Counted from the first letter of the stretch, positions 8,790-20,599 are shown. The stretch: DNA of 23,985 bases from Nemertoderma westbladi (GCA_032718475.1 JAUCBJ010003869.1:1-23985), one strand, 5' to 3'. Notes: generated by a model from the letters alone, not told the origin. Made by a program: numbers and translations.

Positions 8790-10287
8790 GTATGTCAAAT
8801 ATTTAATTAATTTATTTTATTTTTTTATTTCATTGCATCGTGTTCGATTCAGTTTGTTCATTGCTTAAACCGGCACCGCTTTTTCATACTGATTAGTTTA
8901 AACTTTAGATTAGCAATAATTGTTGAAGCCGTCTGGTCTGTCAGTGACTTTAAAAGCACGAAATCACACTCGACTACTAAGTCATACACAGTCGAATTAT
9001 TCTGCGGTTTATTTCTGTCAAAAAGCTCATCTTTATTCTAAGTAATAATTTGAATCCTCTTTTAGCCACATACAGTTACCTAACAATTAATATGCATGTG
9101 ACACTCTGTTCACACAGCGAGCACCCTGCTTACACAACAAGCACCTCTCGAACACATCGTGCACCCTATGCCCACGTTTGCCCCATTGAACCTACGCACA
9201 CACCCCAACGTCAACCCTGGTTGTTTTGTTACGCACCTTATCACAACCCTATTGCACACAGTACGTGCAACCGTTGTATCCCACCCCGTTGTGCAACAAA
9301 CTGTTACACTTTTGAAATATTTTGAAGTCATTTTTTCTGATTAAAGTATTAAAAGTTACATATTACATATTTTCACTAGGTCTCAGAATCGCCTACTTTT
9401 CCGGAACAACTAACCCAATATTAATATCACACGTTGATGTTGACTGACTGAAAGGGTTTCTTACATTCCACTGTTCGTGATACCCAGTTGCATTCCACAC
9501 ACCTTTAGGTTGTAATTTATGGGAACAATATCGGACCTACGTCGTGCTTCGTTTGCAAATTAGGTAGATGTATTCATAATAGTGGAATAGTCGCGGAATG
9601 CTTTTACTTGGCGAGTAATTAACTCTATCCAATAGGCGCGGTACCTGGTCCACCAGTGTTTCCCAACCGGATCAGTGACCAGCTGCCACCGGAATCCATA
9701 TAGTCCAGGGCTTTCCTTTACATATTATAGGACCACGGACATAGAATTCCTTGTAGTTGGAATTTACTTTCATTTACATAAAAGATTTGAAGTGGAAAAT
9801 CGTAATTACATTATTTATCACGGCTCGCTGTAGTGCTAGATAACTTTTTGTTTCATCTATTGAGTCGAATGGTTCCGAGGTTTGGCGTTGCTTAATATCA
9901 GTATTATCGCTTTGCACTACTTATGTTTATGTTTCATTAGTCGAGTGATATTATAATAATACTGTGTTACGTAATAAGGTTAGTTACATACATCGTTGTC
10001 ATTCACTCAACATAATTATGTCCAGAATAATGTTACTAGTGAAGTGATATCAATAACGCTTTTGCTCACATCTCTAACTGCTAGCTTTTAGAACCCATCG
10101 TTATAGTTATTACGAAGGCAACATGCGTTTATTTTCTTGTTTGTTTATATAGATTTATTGTAGACAACCTTTCTTCCTCTCACCTTTCTTTCTGATAAAC
10201 TATTTGCATTTAAACTTTTTCTCTGATAATCCATAAATAAGCTTCTCACTTATTGTCTGACAAACCCGAATTACAACAGAACAATGT
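8790..10287 (+). other. Intron of the NHS-like gene
   Basis: No exon, RNA gene or mobile element could be supported. A pyrimidine/CA-skewed stretch at 9105-9310 is open in several frames, but it lacks splice sites of quality and protein-like composition. The rest is unremarkable AT-rich DNA. Confidence 0.5.
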
Positions 10288-10329
10288 GGCACTGGCACTG
10301 GCACTGGCACTGGCACTGGCACTGGCACT
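10288..10329 (+). repeat. Hexanucleotide repeat (GGCACT)7
   Basis: Seven perfect copies of GGCACT. It translates to Leu-Ala or Val-Pro dipeptide runs on the two strands, which are artefacts of the repeat. It is intronic. Confidence 0.95.
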
Positions 10330-10825
10330 GAGGTTGCAATGGCCGCAGAATAGTTTGCTCTTGAGGCAAATAGTTTACCAGGCCATAGACAAGAATGGGC
10401 CACAACGGGATTTTTTGTCTTTTTATATTTTTAGTGATACTGTTCGGTTTGAACTATAAGCCTTGTAATATTTTCGTTTTTACATCAATGAAATAAAGCT
10501 GGAATTGAGAATTGGTAATATTATAATATATATAATATTGAACAGTATTTATTCGATTTTTTAAATGAAGTCCAACAAAAATATGTAGGGTCTATCTGAA
10601 AGTTCAGTGATGGATATTATAAAATTTAATAATACATGGTAACGAAAATTCTGAAACGAAAAGTTCTGCTCAAAAAGGTTGGGATGAAATTTACGGGACT
10701 AAAAGTTTCTTTGGACGAATAGACCGGGACGAATTTCCGAGTTGGAAACCGTATACCACCCCCTTCGGCTTACGCAGGGAATACCGATATGTCCTCACCA
10801 GCGATATGGAAATTTGAATCGAAAC

Positions 10826-10841
10826 GGGGGTGGGGGGGGGG
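10826..10841 (+). repeat. Interrupted G run (G5-T-G10)
   Basis: Short interrupted G tract directly before the CCAAT-box array at 10847-10939. Confidence 0.9.
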
Positions 10842-10846
10842 TCGCT

Positions 10847-10939
10847 GATTGGCCAGATCTCGTTCTAGGATTGGTCAGATCTCGTTCTATGATTGGTCAG
10901 AGCTCGTCTTCTGGATTGTTGATCCGTCCTTGTGGATTG
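10847..10939 (+). promoter_or_regulatory. Array of five GATTGG/GATTG (inverted CCAAT) motifs at about 22-bp spacing
   Basis: GATTGG occurs at 10847, 10869, 10891 and 10934, with a degenerate GATTGTT at 10914, giving spacings of 22, 22, 23 and 20 bases. Units 1-3 share GGYCAGATCTCGTTCTA-type sequence, so they are tandem duplicates, and later units have drifted while keeping the core. ATTGG is the NF-Y site on the opposite strand. About 22 bases is two helical turns, which would put every site on one DNA face. It lies about 600 bases upstream of the giant exon, so an intronic enhancer or internal promoter is possible. Function is inferred. Confidence 0.45.
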
Positions 10940-11543
10940 GCTATAACTTATATTTGGTTCACATTAATCAAATGAAGTCTATCAGTGTTTAGCTTGCAGC
11001 AAGCATAGTGAAGAAACGACGAGACCTCAGGGCCAACGCATGCATTATTATTCACAATGGCAGTATGAGTTGTATTTGACATAATGAATACTTTAACTTC
11101 AAAGTAGTAGTCGCAAATTTCACGAGGATTTCATGAGCATTTTGTTATATATATGTTAATCCAATTAATAAGATATATTAATTATGGGATATGCGGTAGT
11201 AATTGTTAGATTTGTCATAATAGTTTAATATGTGCTAGTAATTGACCATCGCTTATCTTATCTTTTGATTAGTTACATGCAGCCGATTCATCTAACCTTT
11301 GAATTAAACATTGTTACAATCTTACAACTAAGCTAAATCTTCCTCTCTTCTAACCTACAAAATTTTATCCTATCAATTACTTTCAGTTTCAACATACACA
11401 TTTATTTATGTGTGTTTGATTCATTAACTGATTATTGTTTGATGTTAACGGTATTTATGAAATTCGCAATAACCTCTGATTTGTTTTAATATTTCCTGCA
11501 TTCGGCATATTAAATTAACATTTTTTCCTTGTTTACTTTGCAG
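10940..11543 (+). other. 3' end of the large intron of the NHS-like gene
   Basis: AT-rich intron end. The acceptor is TTTTTTCCTTGTTTACTTTG-CAG at 11524-11543. No other feature seen. Confidence 0.6.
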
Positions 11544-14500
11544 TGGATTAACCAATCCTTCGACTACAGAATCCCCTAAACGAAATTCCCAGTATTTGGA
11601 AGACTACTTCGATATCGGACTACCTTATTGGCTATCCCAAGCCGACCAAGCCCCAACAACCAATCAGAGTTCAGCACCTCAACGGGCATCGCTAGTTGTA
11701 TCGGAATCGACAGACACCGCGTCTACGGTCACTGACGTCACGGCCATCGAGGATCTCTGCGGCAGCTCGGACACGTTGACCCTGACCCCGGGTGATACAG
11801 ACTGCGGAGAGGTTAGCGCTCCCGGGAGCTGCTCCCTAGATCGTAAACTCCCTCCGAGATCCCCAACACATCCGTTTAACTCACTTCCGGGTCAGCGAAG
11901 ATCCGATCGCGACCGGTTCATCGACAGCGAATTCTTCGGAACTCCCGAATCCCTCGCCGCATCAAAGATGTTGCAACTCTGTTACGGAGTCTCGCCTACC
12001 AATTCCCCGTCGCACTCGAGCAGTCAGTCCTCGTCGTTAACTCGCACTCAAAGCGCAAGAGGCCGCCAACCGCCGCCACCACCGCCACGTTGCCCACTTC
12101 GGGGGGGCACCCCACCGCCAGCGCTTCCCCCTCGAACCTCGACTCCACCTAAACCGCCCTTGAGACGAACACCGCCACGAAACTACTCCTTACGTTCAGC
12201 CCACCGATACTCGTTGCAAACCAATCACATTCCGTACAGCAGCTCGGTGCCTACCGGTACCAGTACGACTCAACCTCTGACTTCCTTCCATCCGCGCTCC
12301 TCTACTTTCCCTTCTCCCACCTCACTCCCCGTCGTGCGTGTTACTTCTCCTCCCTCGGCAAGTAAACTCTCCGACCGTAATAAACTCCAGTCGCCGGACC
12401 TCAGCAGCGAGATCTTCTCGGCGTTGTCGCTATGCGGCGTCGATCTGTCGGCACGCAGACAGCCGGGTCTGTCGGTTGCGGACCCGGTGATCCGCCGGAG
12501 TAACTCGGACAACGGCGTGCAACGCGTCCCGGCCCCGGTTCCCTCCTTCCTCGAGGTACATCGAGTTCGCATCTCGAACCCGGATCTCTCGCGCGTCGCC
12601 ACCGTGGAACCGGCGAGGGTCGTCGACAACGTTGTCGTCGACCGACGCGTCGACGTTGTCAGCTATCAGGATGTTGTATCCCCGGACCCCGTGATGAGGA
12701 TCGACCACCTCGGCAAGCCGCACGGCCCCTTCAACCCTAATAAATCCCCGAATAGACGTAACTCATTTGTGAAGAGACTCTTCTCTAAGGAGTTTAGAGA
12801 ATTCTCGAAAGACCTTCGGTTGAGTCCCATCTACGCGGACGCGATGTGCACTGTTCCCGACACGGACACCTCCGTAGATTCTTCGATCGACGAGAAAAAG
12901 GGAGGATTTTCCAGAAAATCGTCTTCTTTCGTTTTCTTCCGATCATCCTTTAAGAGGAAATCTAAAAAGTCGAAAGATTTTGTTCATGATGATAATGTGG
13001 AGTTAAAGAAGTATATAAAATCCCCTCCGTTTGATTGGAATACGGATACATCTGTGGCGTCATCTTCATCATCTAGTGACATCACGAAATCTTCCACTCC
13101 ATCAGCGACTTCCCCCGAGTCCACTGTGACTTCTGTAACTCCCACAGATCAGTCCTCCGTAGATTTCCCTATGTTGATGCCGTTGTATAGTTTATCAGAA
13201 TATCCCCCTACGTCACCCATATTCAATGACCTGCCTGTGACGACTTCCACGCCGATTGACGTCCCCGTGACGTCACCACTTCAATACGACATCCCCCCTT
13301 CATCGTTATATTCCTATGGTAACCGTTACTACGACGATATAATCACGAAATATAAAAGTGATTACGACTTTCCCGAAAACATAAACCCATCTCCCTTGTT
13401 TCAAAAACGAACCGGCAGACTTTCGGAGCTGGGCTGTAGAGAGGCGGGCAGTTCTTCGGAAAGCGTGACGGACGAGTTTGTAGATTGTAACACCCACCTA
13501 ACCAACGCAGACGTCCACGACTCTTTCGAAGGCGAGTATGAAGATCCTGCTGATAGTTCAAATTCCACCATAAATGCCGAGCTTGAAGTGGATAGCATAA
13601 TAGAAGAAGTCAACAACTCACGAACTGGCAATATATACAGAGGTGCTCCCGTCTGTTCTAGATCCGTTGATGATGATGAGTTTCTATCTCTTGATGATAA
13701 TTCATCATTAAACTCTTATATTGATGAGCTGCCGCAGGTAATACATGTTGCAAAACTTGTCCAAGCAAAACCAGTGCATTTAGCTGTACCAACTGAAGTA
13801 ACTGCACCAGAATATACACCCAACCCATTTCTTCCAACTAAACCAGCGCCTCCGAAGAGATCAGCAAATCTAACGACTCTAAATCAACCATCAAAACCAG
13901 TTAGTTCAGCCTCACAAGTTCCACCCCCGAAACCAATCGGACAAACACAAATTCATCCTACTAAACCAATCGGACAAACACAAATTCCTCATAAACCAGT
14001 TGGACAAACACAAATTCCTCCTCCTAATCCAATCGGACAAACACAAATTCCTCCTCCTAAACCAATCGGACAAACACAAATTCCTCCTACTAAACCAGTT
14101 GGACAAACACAAATTCCTCCTAAACCAGTTGGACAAACACAAATTCCTCCTAAACCATTCGGACAAACACAAATTCCTCCTCCTAAACCAGTTGGACAAA
14201 CACAAATTCCCCCTCCTAAACCAGTTGGACAAACACAAATTCCCCCTCCTAAACCAGTTGGACAAACACAAATTCCTCTCACTAAACCAGTTGGACAAAC
14301 ACAAATTCCCCCTCCTAAACCAGTTCGACAAACACAAATTCCTCCTAAACCAGTTGGACAAACACAAATTCCTCCTAAACCATTCGGACAACCACAACTT
14401 CCTCCCACTAAACCAGGAGGTCTAACACAAGTAGATCATTCATCGAAATCAGTTAGTCTAACAGAACAATCTCCCCCACCGAAGCCTATCCATCCGCAAT

Positions 14501-15438
14501 CAATTGAACCAGTTCAACCATCCCCGAAATCGACTCAACCAATGCAACTACACAAACCGGTTTACCTAACTCAACCAGATCGTGTAACACATCCAGTCCA
14601 AATACCGAAGCCAGAACATCAAACCAAACAATTCCAACTTACAAAACCAATAAATTTATCTAAACCAACACAACTAAGTAAGACAGACAAACCCGCTCGA
14701 GACTCGCCTGCAAAAGTCATAAACCCCGTATCAAATGGTTTCCATGACAATAAATCCCCCACTTGTAACGGGGCTGCAAACCACGAAGTGACCCCAAATA
14801 GACCAGGAATGATCAACGAAGCGGTTACTCCCTCAAATGATCAGGTCGCGAGGCCTGCAAACATTAAACTCATAAATAATAATTGGTTGGAGGCCATTGA
14901 AGCTAACAAAGAGAATCTTTCGAAATCGAAGACTTTACCGAGTCGTTTGCGAGTTCGATTGGGGGACCCGGCTGGTGGGACTCCTCCGCGGAAACCCAAG
15001 TACCGGGTTAGGTTCGCGGACACGCTGGTGGATTACATGGACGGGGAGTCGCAGGATCGCCGACTCTCGGTCAGCGAGATCCCGTTCATCGACGTGGACT
15101 ACTGGTCGCCCACCGGGCCCGGCGGCTCCGCCGAGTATCGGAAACAGCGACGCAGCTCGCCGGCGTTGCCACGACTACCCAAGCCGACGATGCTCGACAA
15201 TAAGGACTCTAGCGACGAGGAGTCGACGAGTTTGAACTCGCACTACGACGGACTCCAGTTAGAAGAGGAGGGAGGGGCGACTAACCGAACCTCGAGGAGG
15301 AGATCTTCTTCCGGGGGTAACATGGATGATAACAACGAAGAACTCACTGGCGGTATCGCCACCACCGACAGCGAAACGTCTCTATTGGTTGCTAAGGGCA
15401 GCGCTCCCTTGGCAACCCTTAACGACGATGATTTGTAG
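11544..15438 (+). CDS. NHS-like gene, giant 3' coding exon (1297 residues)
   Basis: Entered in phase 2 and open to TAG at 15436-15438. It begins GLTNPSTTESPKRN, then LEDYFDIGLPYW. A largely disordered, Ser/Pro-rich protein follows. In order it has PPPPPPR and APPRT-like SH3-type sites (about 12065-12180), basophilic sites RRSNSD, RRNSF and RRLSVS, a possible helix SFVKRLFSKEFREFSKDL (about 12763), a lysine cluster KRKSKKSK (about 12952), an acidic middle (about 13500-13700), a 16-copy KP-rich repeat (13918-14432), and a C-terminus with KYRVRFADTLVDYM (from 14998) ending LNDDDL. Vertebrate NHS genes also put most of the protein in one very large exon after the DGYYTS motif. Family members regulate actin and the WAVE complex at cell edges and junctions. 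Role here is inferred. Pure antisense reading frames are shadows. What is uncertain is the exact family, not the exon. Confidence 0.8.
13918..14432 (+). repeat. In-frame 30/33-bp minisatellite encoding (I/V)PPPKPVGQTQ
   Basis: Sixteen consecutive units of 10 or 11 residues. Consensus is IPPPKPVGQTQ, with 10-residue units missing one Pro/Thr codon. Variants include HKP, PNP, KPF, KPVR and a final LPPTKPGGLTQ. DNA of neighbouring units is nearly identical (GGACAAACACAAATTCCTCC), which indicates recent unit gain or loss by slippage or unequal exchange. Indels are always whole codons. PPKP/PxKP cores are plausible SH3 or EVH1-type ligands, so copy number may set valency. Confidence 0.95.
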
Positions 15439-15975
15439 CTGCAGCAATTATGTTCTTCTATTTTTTATTATTTTCCAGTACCTTCTACGAAACATTGTGA
15501 TATTATTGTGCTACATTTCGTCCTGTGCACTTACGTCTTTCTATGTCATTTTTAACGATGTTTTTGTTGTTGTGTTGATTGAAAAGTGATAAATAGTGCA
15601 GAACGTTTAGACATCCACTTGGTGTTTGTTTGTGTTTGTGACGTTGTAAGTTTAAGTTTACTTTATACTATTTTGAGTTATTTTCATTATTAAATAGAAG
15701 GTGGAGTCATCTCCATTAAACATTTCGATTTAAACGAGTATGAATGCAATTAATTATTAATTCGATTACTCCTTTTTGAAAGACTTTTCGTGTTCAGTTA
15801 CGTTTCATGCATAATTAGGTATAAACCAGTGATCGACTCTGAAACTGAAAGTATTTTGCAATAACTAGAAGATCGCACATAGTACATTAATATAAAGTAT
15901 AAAACTACATCTGCCAAAACAGCTGCGCAACATATAAAGCTGCTAACAAACTAATAAATCGTTTCTCAAACAATC
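15439..15975 (+). other. 3' UTR of the NHS-like gene
   Basis: AT-rich sequence after the stop, with ATTAAA at 15689-15694 and about 15714, and AATAAA at 15953-15958, the best cleavage signal. No second gene overlaps it that I can support. Confidence 0.55.
15953..15958 (+). terminator. Poly(A) signal AATAAA of the NHS-like gene
   Basis: Canonical hexamer about 515 bases after the stop codon, followed by a T-rich stretch. It is the first canonical AATAAA I find downstream. Confidence 0.5.
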
Positions 15976-16998
15976 TGTTTCCTTGATCACTCTGTTATCT
16001 TTATCTATTTTAATGATATCGGTAAACGCAAACGTGACCGAAGTCAGTTCAATTCGTGCGTTATGTGGCAGTGGGTGGTTTGTTGTATTTAATTGGTGCT
16101 TAAAAAATAATAGATTTCTACGGCCAGGGTTTTTAACAGAGCTGAATTAGTTAATTAGTTTATATTAATATTTAAGATGGTTAAAAGTAATCGGCCCCTA
16201 AAAAGGACATAAACTCTTGTTTTACGCAATATATTGAAACTTTTTCGAGTTTCGTGATTCGCATATTTCACTAAGGACTATAATATATTCACTTTATTTC
16301 ACCGTAATTAGATAATGATTTACGGATTAGCAAGACCCTGTTGGTCTATAATGACCGTAGTTACTGATTCGTTTAACTCTACGTACTTTTTGTAAACTAT
16401 CTAAAACTAAGTAAAACTTTCAGTTTGCCTACCTCTAAATTTAGATTTAATATTTTAATTTTTCCATTATTTTTATGTTAATTAACGATAATTAGTGAGA
16501 GACTTGTTTGTTTGCAACTGTAAAAACTCTACAATTCTACGACTTTAAAATATTTCTACCCCATTTAATTTCAAGGCCATTCAAAGTTACTATTTATTGA
16601 AAGAATTTGATCTAGTTTTTCCTGGTGTATTCGTTTCAAGCAGTCTATGTGTGAGATATGAAGGTTTAATAATCTTGTTATTTTTTAATCATATTGTCAG
16701 AGTCCGTCGTGCTTTTTCGTTGTGTTTTTCGACTGTTTCTGTATTTGGATTTTGCCTTTGGTGGAGGACACCACACTGGCTGTAGTTGTTGTGCCTTCTT
16801 GTTGCGCCAGGAGCCTAAAACTTGCAAACCCATAATATGTTCGTCTGTGACTTACATTTTAGTTGTATTAAATGACGGATGTTGTAAAATGTAACACTTT
16901 AGGAAGTAATCTGCCTGAATAATTATTGTAAATAACCAGTTTATTTAAAGATTTTTCTCGTTTTTGTCACGAATTTTCGCGACAGTAAGAAATCGTAA

Positions 16999-17019
16999 GG
17001 GGGGGGGGGGGGGGGGGGG
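16999..17019 (+). repeat. Homopolymer G21
   Basis: Second uninterrupted run of exactly 21 G, on the same strand as the run at 6569-6589. Confidence 0.9.
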
Positions 17020-17080
17020 ATTCCCATTTCGATGAAATAATATCTCATCTCAATCGTAAATAATCTGTTAGGGGAAATGA

Positions 17081-17121
17081 GCAGGTTACAGTGGCACGTT
17101 TTTCTAACCAAAACAATAAAC
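17081..17121 (-). repeat. Short dispersed repeat, inverted mate of 4137-4179
   Basis: Contains AGGTTACAGTGGCACG and TTCTAACCAAAACAATAAAC. The reverse complement matches 4137-4179 apart from a few bases. Confidence 0.6.
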
Positions 17122-19486
17122 GATAGGATATAATAACTTGTAACTCGAGTTTTATGATTTATGAAGTTTTTGGAGACTAGCCTTCGGGCTATTTACTTAT
17201 TTTAGTCATTATAAAAAAAAAATTTTAAGACACCCGATAATTACAGATTCAGGTGTCGGTAATTGTGTTTAAATTATGTTATGTTGATATGTTGTTGCTT
17301 GAATTGTATGAATATGTTATTTTGTTATGTTTTTGTGTCGTGATTGTTATTGATGCCGTAATTCGGAATTATCTGGAAAGTCCTCTGCTTCTTGGGCTCT
17401 CAATCTGAGAATCAATCCCAACAAATTATTCAAAATGTAACCATTCAATGTTTTTTAAAATATCTACATTACCAAAAACAAGTGTACAAAAAGTATTTCG
17501 TTGAATTTTTCAACCCAATTCCTCAATTTAGTGTAGCAACTCTCTGACTGCAGTGGTATTTTCGCAGTCGCATTGGTTTCCATGGCTACTAAAATACACG
17601 TTAGTGGGGTCCTTTGCGCAGGATGATATAAGTAAGCTTAGCATACGAGTACCATAAGCCATTGTCTTGTCGCCATCTAACGGAAGAGAGAAGAACTGCT
17701 GAATCAATCCCTCATGAAAATTTTATTTCAGACTTTTGACAGACCACATGTTTTTGGTTAAGTTTCTAATTTGTTGGAATTTGAGGCTCAAAATTTATTT
17801 AGATTCCTATATCCAATTAATTAAGACAAGAAATATTAGTACTTGGCTTTAATCTACTGTAAAATACTAATAAAAAGTGCTCCTTTTATAGATTTCAATA
17901 CAACTACTTTACCTCTGCTATAGTGCTTTACGTAATTGCCTTGTTTCAATTATTTTTTTAATTCCAGCTTCATTAATTGTTGTTTAATTAAAATTCCGTA
18001 GTTTTTTAGGTTAAATTTAGTTATTTTAAATATTATGGTATATTATACTTCATAGGCTATATCCAAATAATTTTTCCTAGTAAGTTATATATATTATATA
18101 GATAGAAATTTATTATTAAGATTAGTCGTATTGTATTTTGAATATGCGGACTTAGTATTTAATTAGTTACAGGATATTTACAATTGTTGTTCTTCGAATT
18201 TATTGTTTCGTCAGTCTGTATGTTTATAATGTCTGCTTTTATTTTAGCCATATATTTTTATATAACATTGTTATCTCTGTTTAATTAGGCCTTATTGTAT
18301 ATGCTTGGTGTAATATATTTCCGGATTTACAATTATGATTATCTTGACTTAAAATACCATTAGTTCTTAATATAACATTATCTTACATACTTTTTTCAAA
18401 CATTCGGCGATATGTTTCATAAGGAATCAGTCTGGGGACAAATTGACCGCCGAACTCCGAAACTAAATTACCATGGCAACATCAAACTAATTTTGAGCAG
18501 CTCTCCTTATTGTAGCATTCTCATATAACAGCAGGACACATAAATTATTGTAATACTATATAGGTACGACCCGCCAAGCTGCTGCGCAAAGGTCTAGCCT
18601 CCAGTAGTTTTCGAGATATGAGGTGTTTCTGGCACCCATTTCAGCACCTTTCGGTATTGAAAAAAATTACTAAATATTTAAAGACTTTCGTATAACCAAC
18701 CATATTTATTATTTTGGGTGTTTTGAATTAATTAATCATTCCTAAAAATGTTGTATCTATTAAAAGTCGATGTTTTGACTTCTAATCTCACTTTCTATTG
18801 TTATACTGAATTCAATACACCAAAACATATTAATTCATATGGTTTGGCTATACCAAAGTCTTGGAAGGGGGTGTATTTTGAGTATTTGTTGAGTAGTGGT
18901 TCAGAAAAATTATCTCAAAAATCTCAAAAACCTTCCGGTATCAGGTCAATCAAAAAGCCTCAACATAATGAAAACACTACAGTAAATTACATAATTTTAC
19001 TTGTACTGATGTTGCAGGATACAATATAATATTAATTCAAAATAAAAACAATATTTATTATTTATCCCTCGCCCCATTACATGCTTCTTTGCAGGCACGC
19101 AATGGGCAATTTGTGGGCAAAAACTTAAATTTTTACGTATCTCGCTTACCTTCACCCTTTCGTTACCTATCTGAAATTATTCAAACCCCCAAGTGCCCAA
19201 CTCTAATTAATGAATTTCTGAAGTCTGTCAGCCTTTCTGTCAGTTTGTCTGTCAAGACTTTAGAAAGAATAAAATCTACTAACATTCTCGCTATGGGGGT
19301 TTTCCTTGTCAAGGATTTCATTTCCGCTGTCAGTTTTCACTTTTGACCCTATCCAGACTAATGAATCATGGATCTCTCTCGATATTATTAATTTAATAAA
19401 ACAATAAAACCTGTAGGCCTACATTAGGGGCTAGTGTGGAATCAAGGAAAGTGTAACCATGGACGACGGCTTTGACATTATATAAA

Positions 19487-19636
19487 CCAACAGGGATTGA
19501 GAGATATGTCTGGACTTGGGAGAAACGGAATTGCAACTACAGTACCATGGAGAATCGGGAAGCCTGGAAGGATCTTATTTCCACTGTCCGAGCTCGCTCG
19601 ACCTACTGTGGTAGAGTAATATACTGTAGAGTGTGA
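19487..19636 (+). pseudogene. Possible relic of a retroelement C-terminus
   Basis: One frame reads PTGIERYVWTWEKRN, then MENREAWKDLISTVRAR (from 19547), ending at TGA 19634-19636. A DREAW-like phrase shortly before a stop is common at the C-terminus of LINE polyproteins. Nothing else of an element is recognisable nearby, so this may be chance or part of an unknown exon. Confidence 0.2.
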
Positions 19637-19817
19637 TATTGTAATATGCGCCTGCGCCCCTGTAATACAGTATAGGCTATTGGAACAGTCAGTAATGGAA
19701 GTGAAAGAGAAAGTAAGTGGAAGCAGCTTTTATATGTAGTGGACCCATAAGATACGAATTCTCGCCGATACAAATTAAACCACAGATGGTTCGGATTGCT
19801 AAACCACGAAAACCTGT

Positions 19818-20599
19818 GGAGATCCTAGAGAACCCAGATTGGATCAACGCTATACGAAACCCTGGAGATCCCAGAGAACACAGATTGGATCAACGCTATA
19901 CGAATCCCTGGAGATCCTAGAGAACACAGATTGGATCAACGCTATACGAATCCCTGGAGATCCTAGAGAACACAGATTGGATCAACGCTATACGAATCCC
20001 TGGAGATCCTAGAGAACCCAGATTGGATCAACGCTATACGAATCCCTGGAGATCCTAGAGAACACAGATTGGATCAACGCTATACGAATCCCTGGAGATC
20101 CCAGAGAACACAGATTGGATCAACGCTATACAAATCCCTGGAGATCCTAGAGAACACAGATTGGATCAACGCTATACGAATCCCTGGAGATCCTAGAGAA
20201 CACAGATTGGATCAACGCTATACAAATCCCTGGAGATCGTAGAGAACACAGATTGGATCAACGCTATACGAATACCTGGAGATCCTAGAGAACACAGATT
20301 GGATCAACGCTATACGAATCCCTGGAGATCCTAGAGAACACAGATTGGATCAACGCTATACGAATCCCTGGAGATCCTAGAGAACACAGATTGGATCAAC
20401 GCTATACAAATCCCTGGAGATCCTAGAGAACACAGATTGGATCAACGCTATACAAATCCCTGGAGATCCTAGAGAACACAGATTGGATCAACGCTATACG
20501 AATCCCTGGAGATCCTAGAGAACCCAGATTGGATCAACGCTATACAAATCCCTGGAGATCCTAGAGAACACAGATTGGATCAACGCTATACGAATCCGG
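19818..20599 (+). repeat. 46-bp minisatellite, 17 copies
   Basis: The unit begins GGAGATCCTAGAGAACACAG and continues ATTGGATCAACGCTATACGA. Units start at 19818 and every 46 bases to 20554 without a single length change. Variation is limited to a few recurrent sites (AACACAG/AACCCAG, TACGAAT/TACAAAT, TCCTAG/TCCCAG). Since 46 is not a multiple of three, it is not coding. It lies upstream of the exon at 20812, probably in its intron. Confidence 0.97.

Larger units (their letters stand above)
15976..19437. other. Intergenic AT-rich DNA, no gene recognised
   Basis: The open frames here (for example 18748-19029 and 19089-19346) have biased, non-protein-like composition and no partner exons. The interval holds a G21 run (16999-17019), a short dispersed repeat (17081-17121), and a small inverted motif around 17230-17265 (GACACCCGATAATTA / CAGGTGTCGGTAATT). 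Near 19225-19260 there are GTCTGTC-type simple repeats. It could contain introns of the gene whose last exon is at 20812. Confidence 0.5.

Noticed and set aside
9050-9344. Overlapping open frames of 61-91 residues on both strands
   Set aside because: Caused by a CA-rich, stop-poor stretch. No consistent splice sites or protein-like composition.
10200-10459. Open frames with Leu-Ala or Val-Pro runs
   Set aside because: Produced by the (GGCACT)7 repeat. No splice or start context supports them.
13912-14425. Long open frames on both strands and other frames across the PPPKPVGQTQ region
   Set aside because: They are translations of the same minisatellite in other frames (for example NWFRRNLCLS repeats). 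The 30/33-bp unit keeps all frames open.
18748-19346. Two plus-strand open frames of 93 and 85 residues
   Set aside because: AT-rich composition typical of random sequence. No partner exons, and no link to the exon at 20812 in phase 0 with a good donor was found.
19818-20599. CRISPR-like regular array
   Set aside because: Units are contiguous 46-bp copies without unique spacers, in a eukaryotic locus, so this is a minisatellite.
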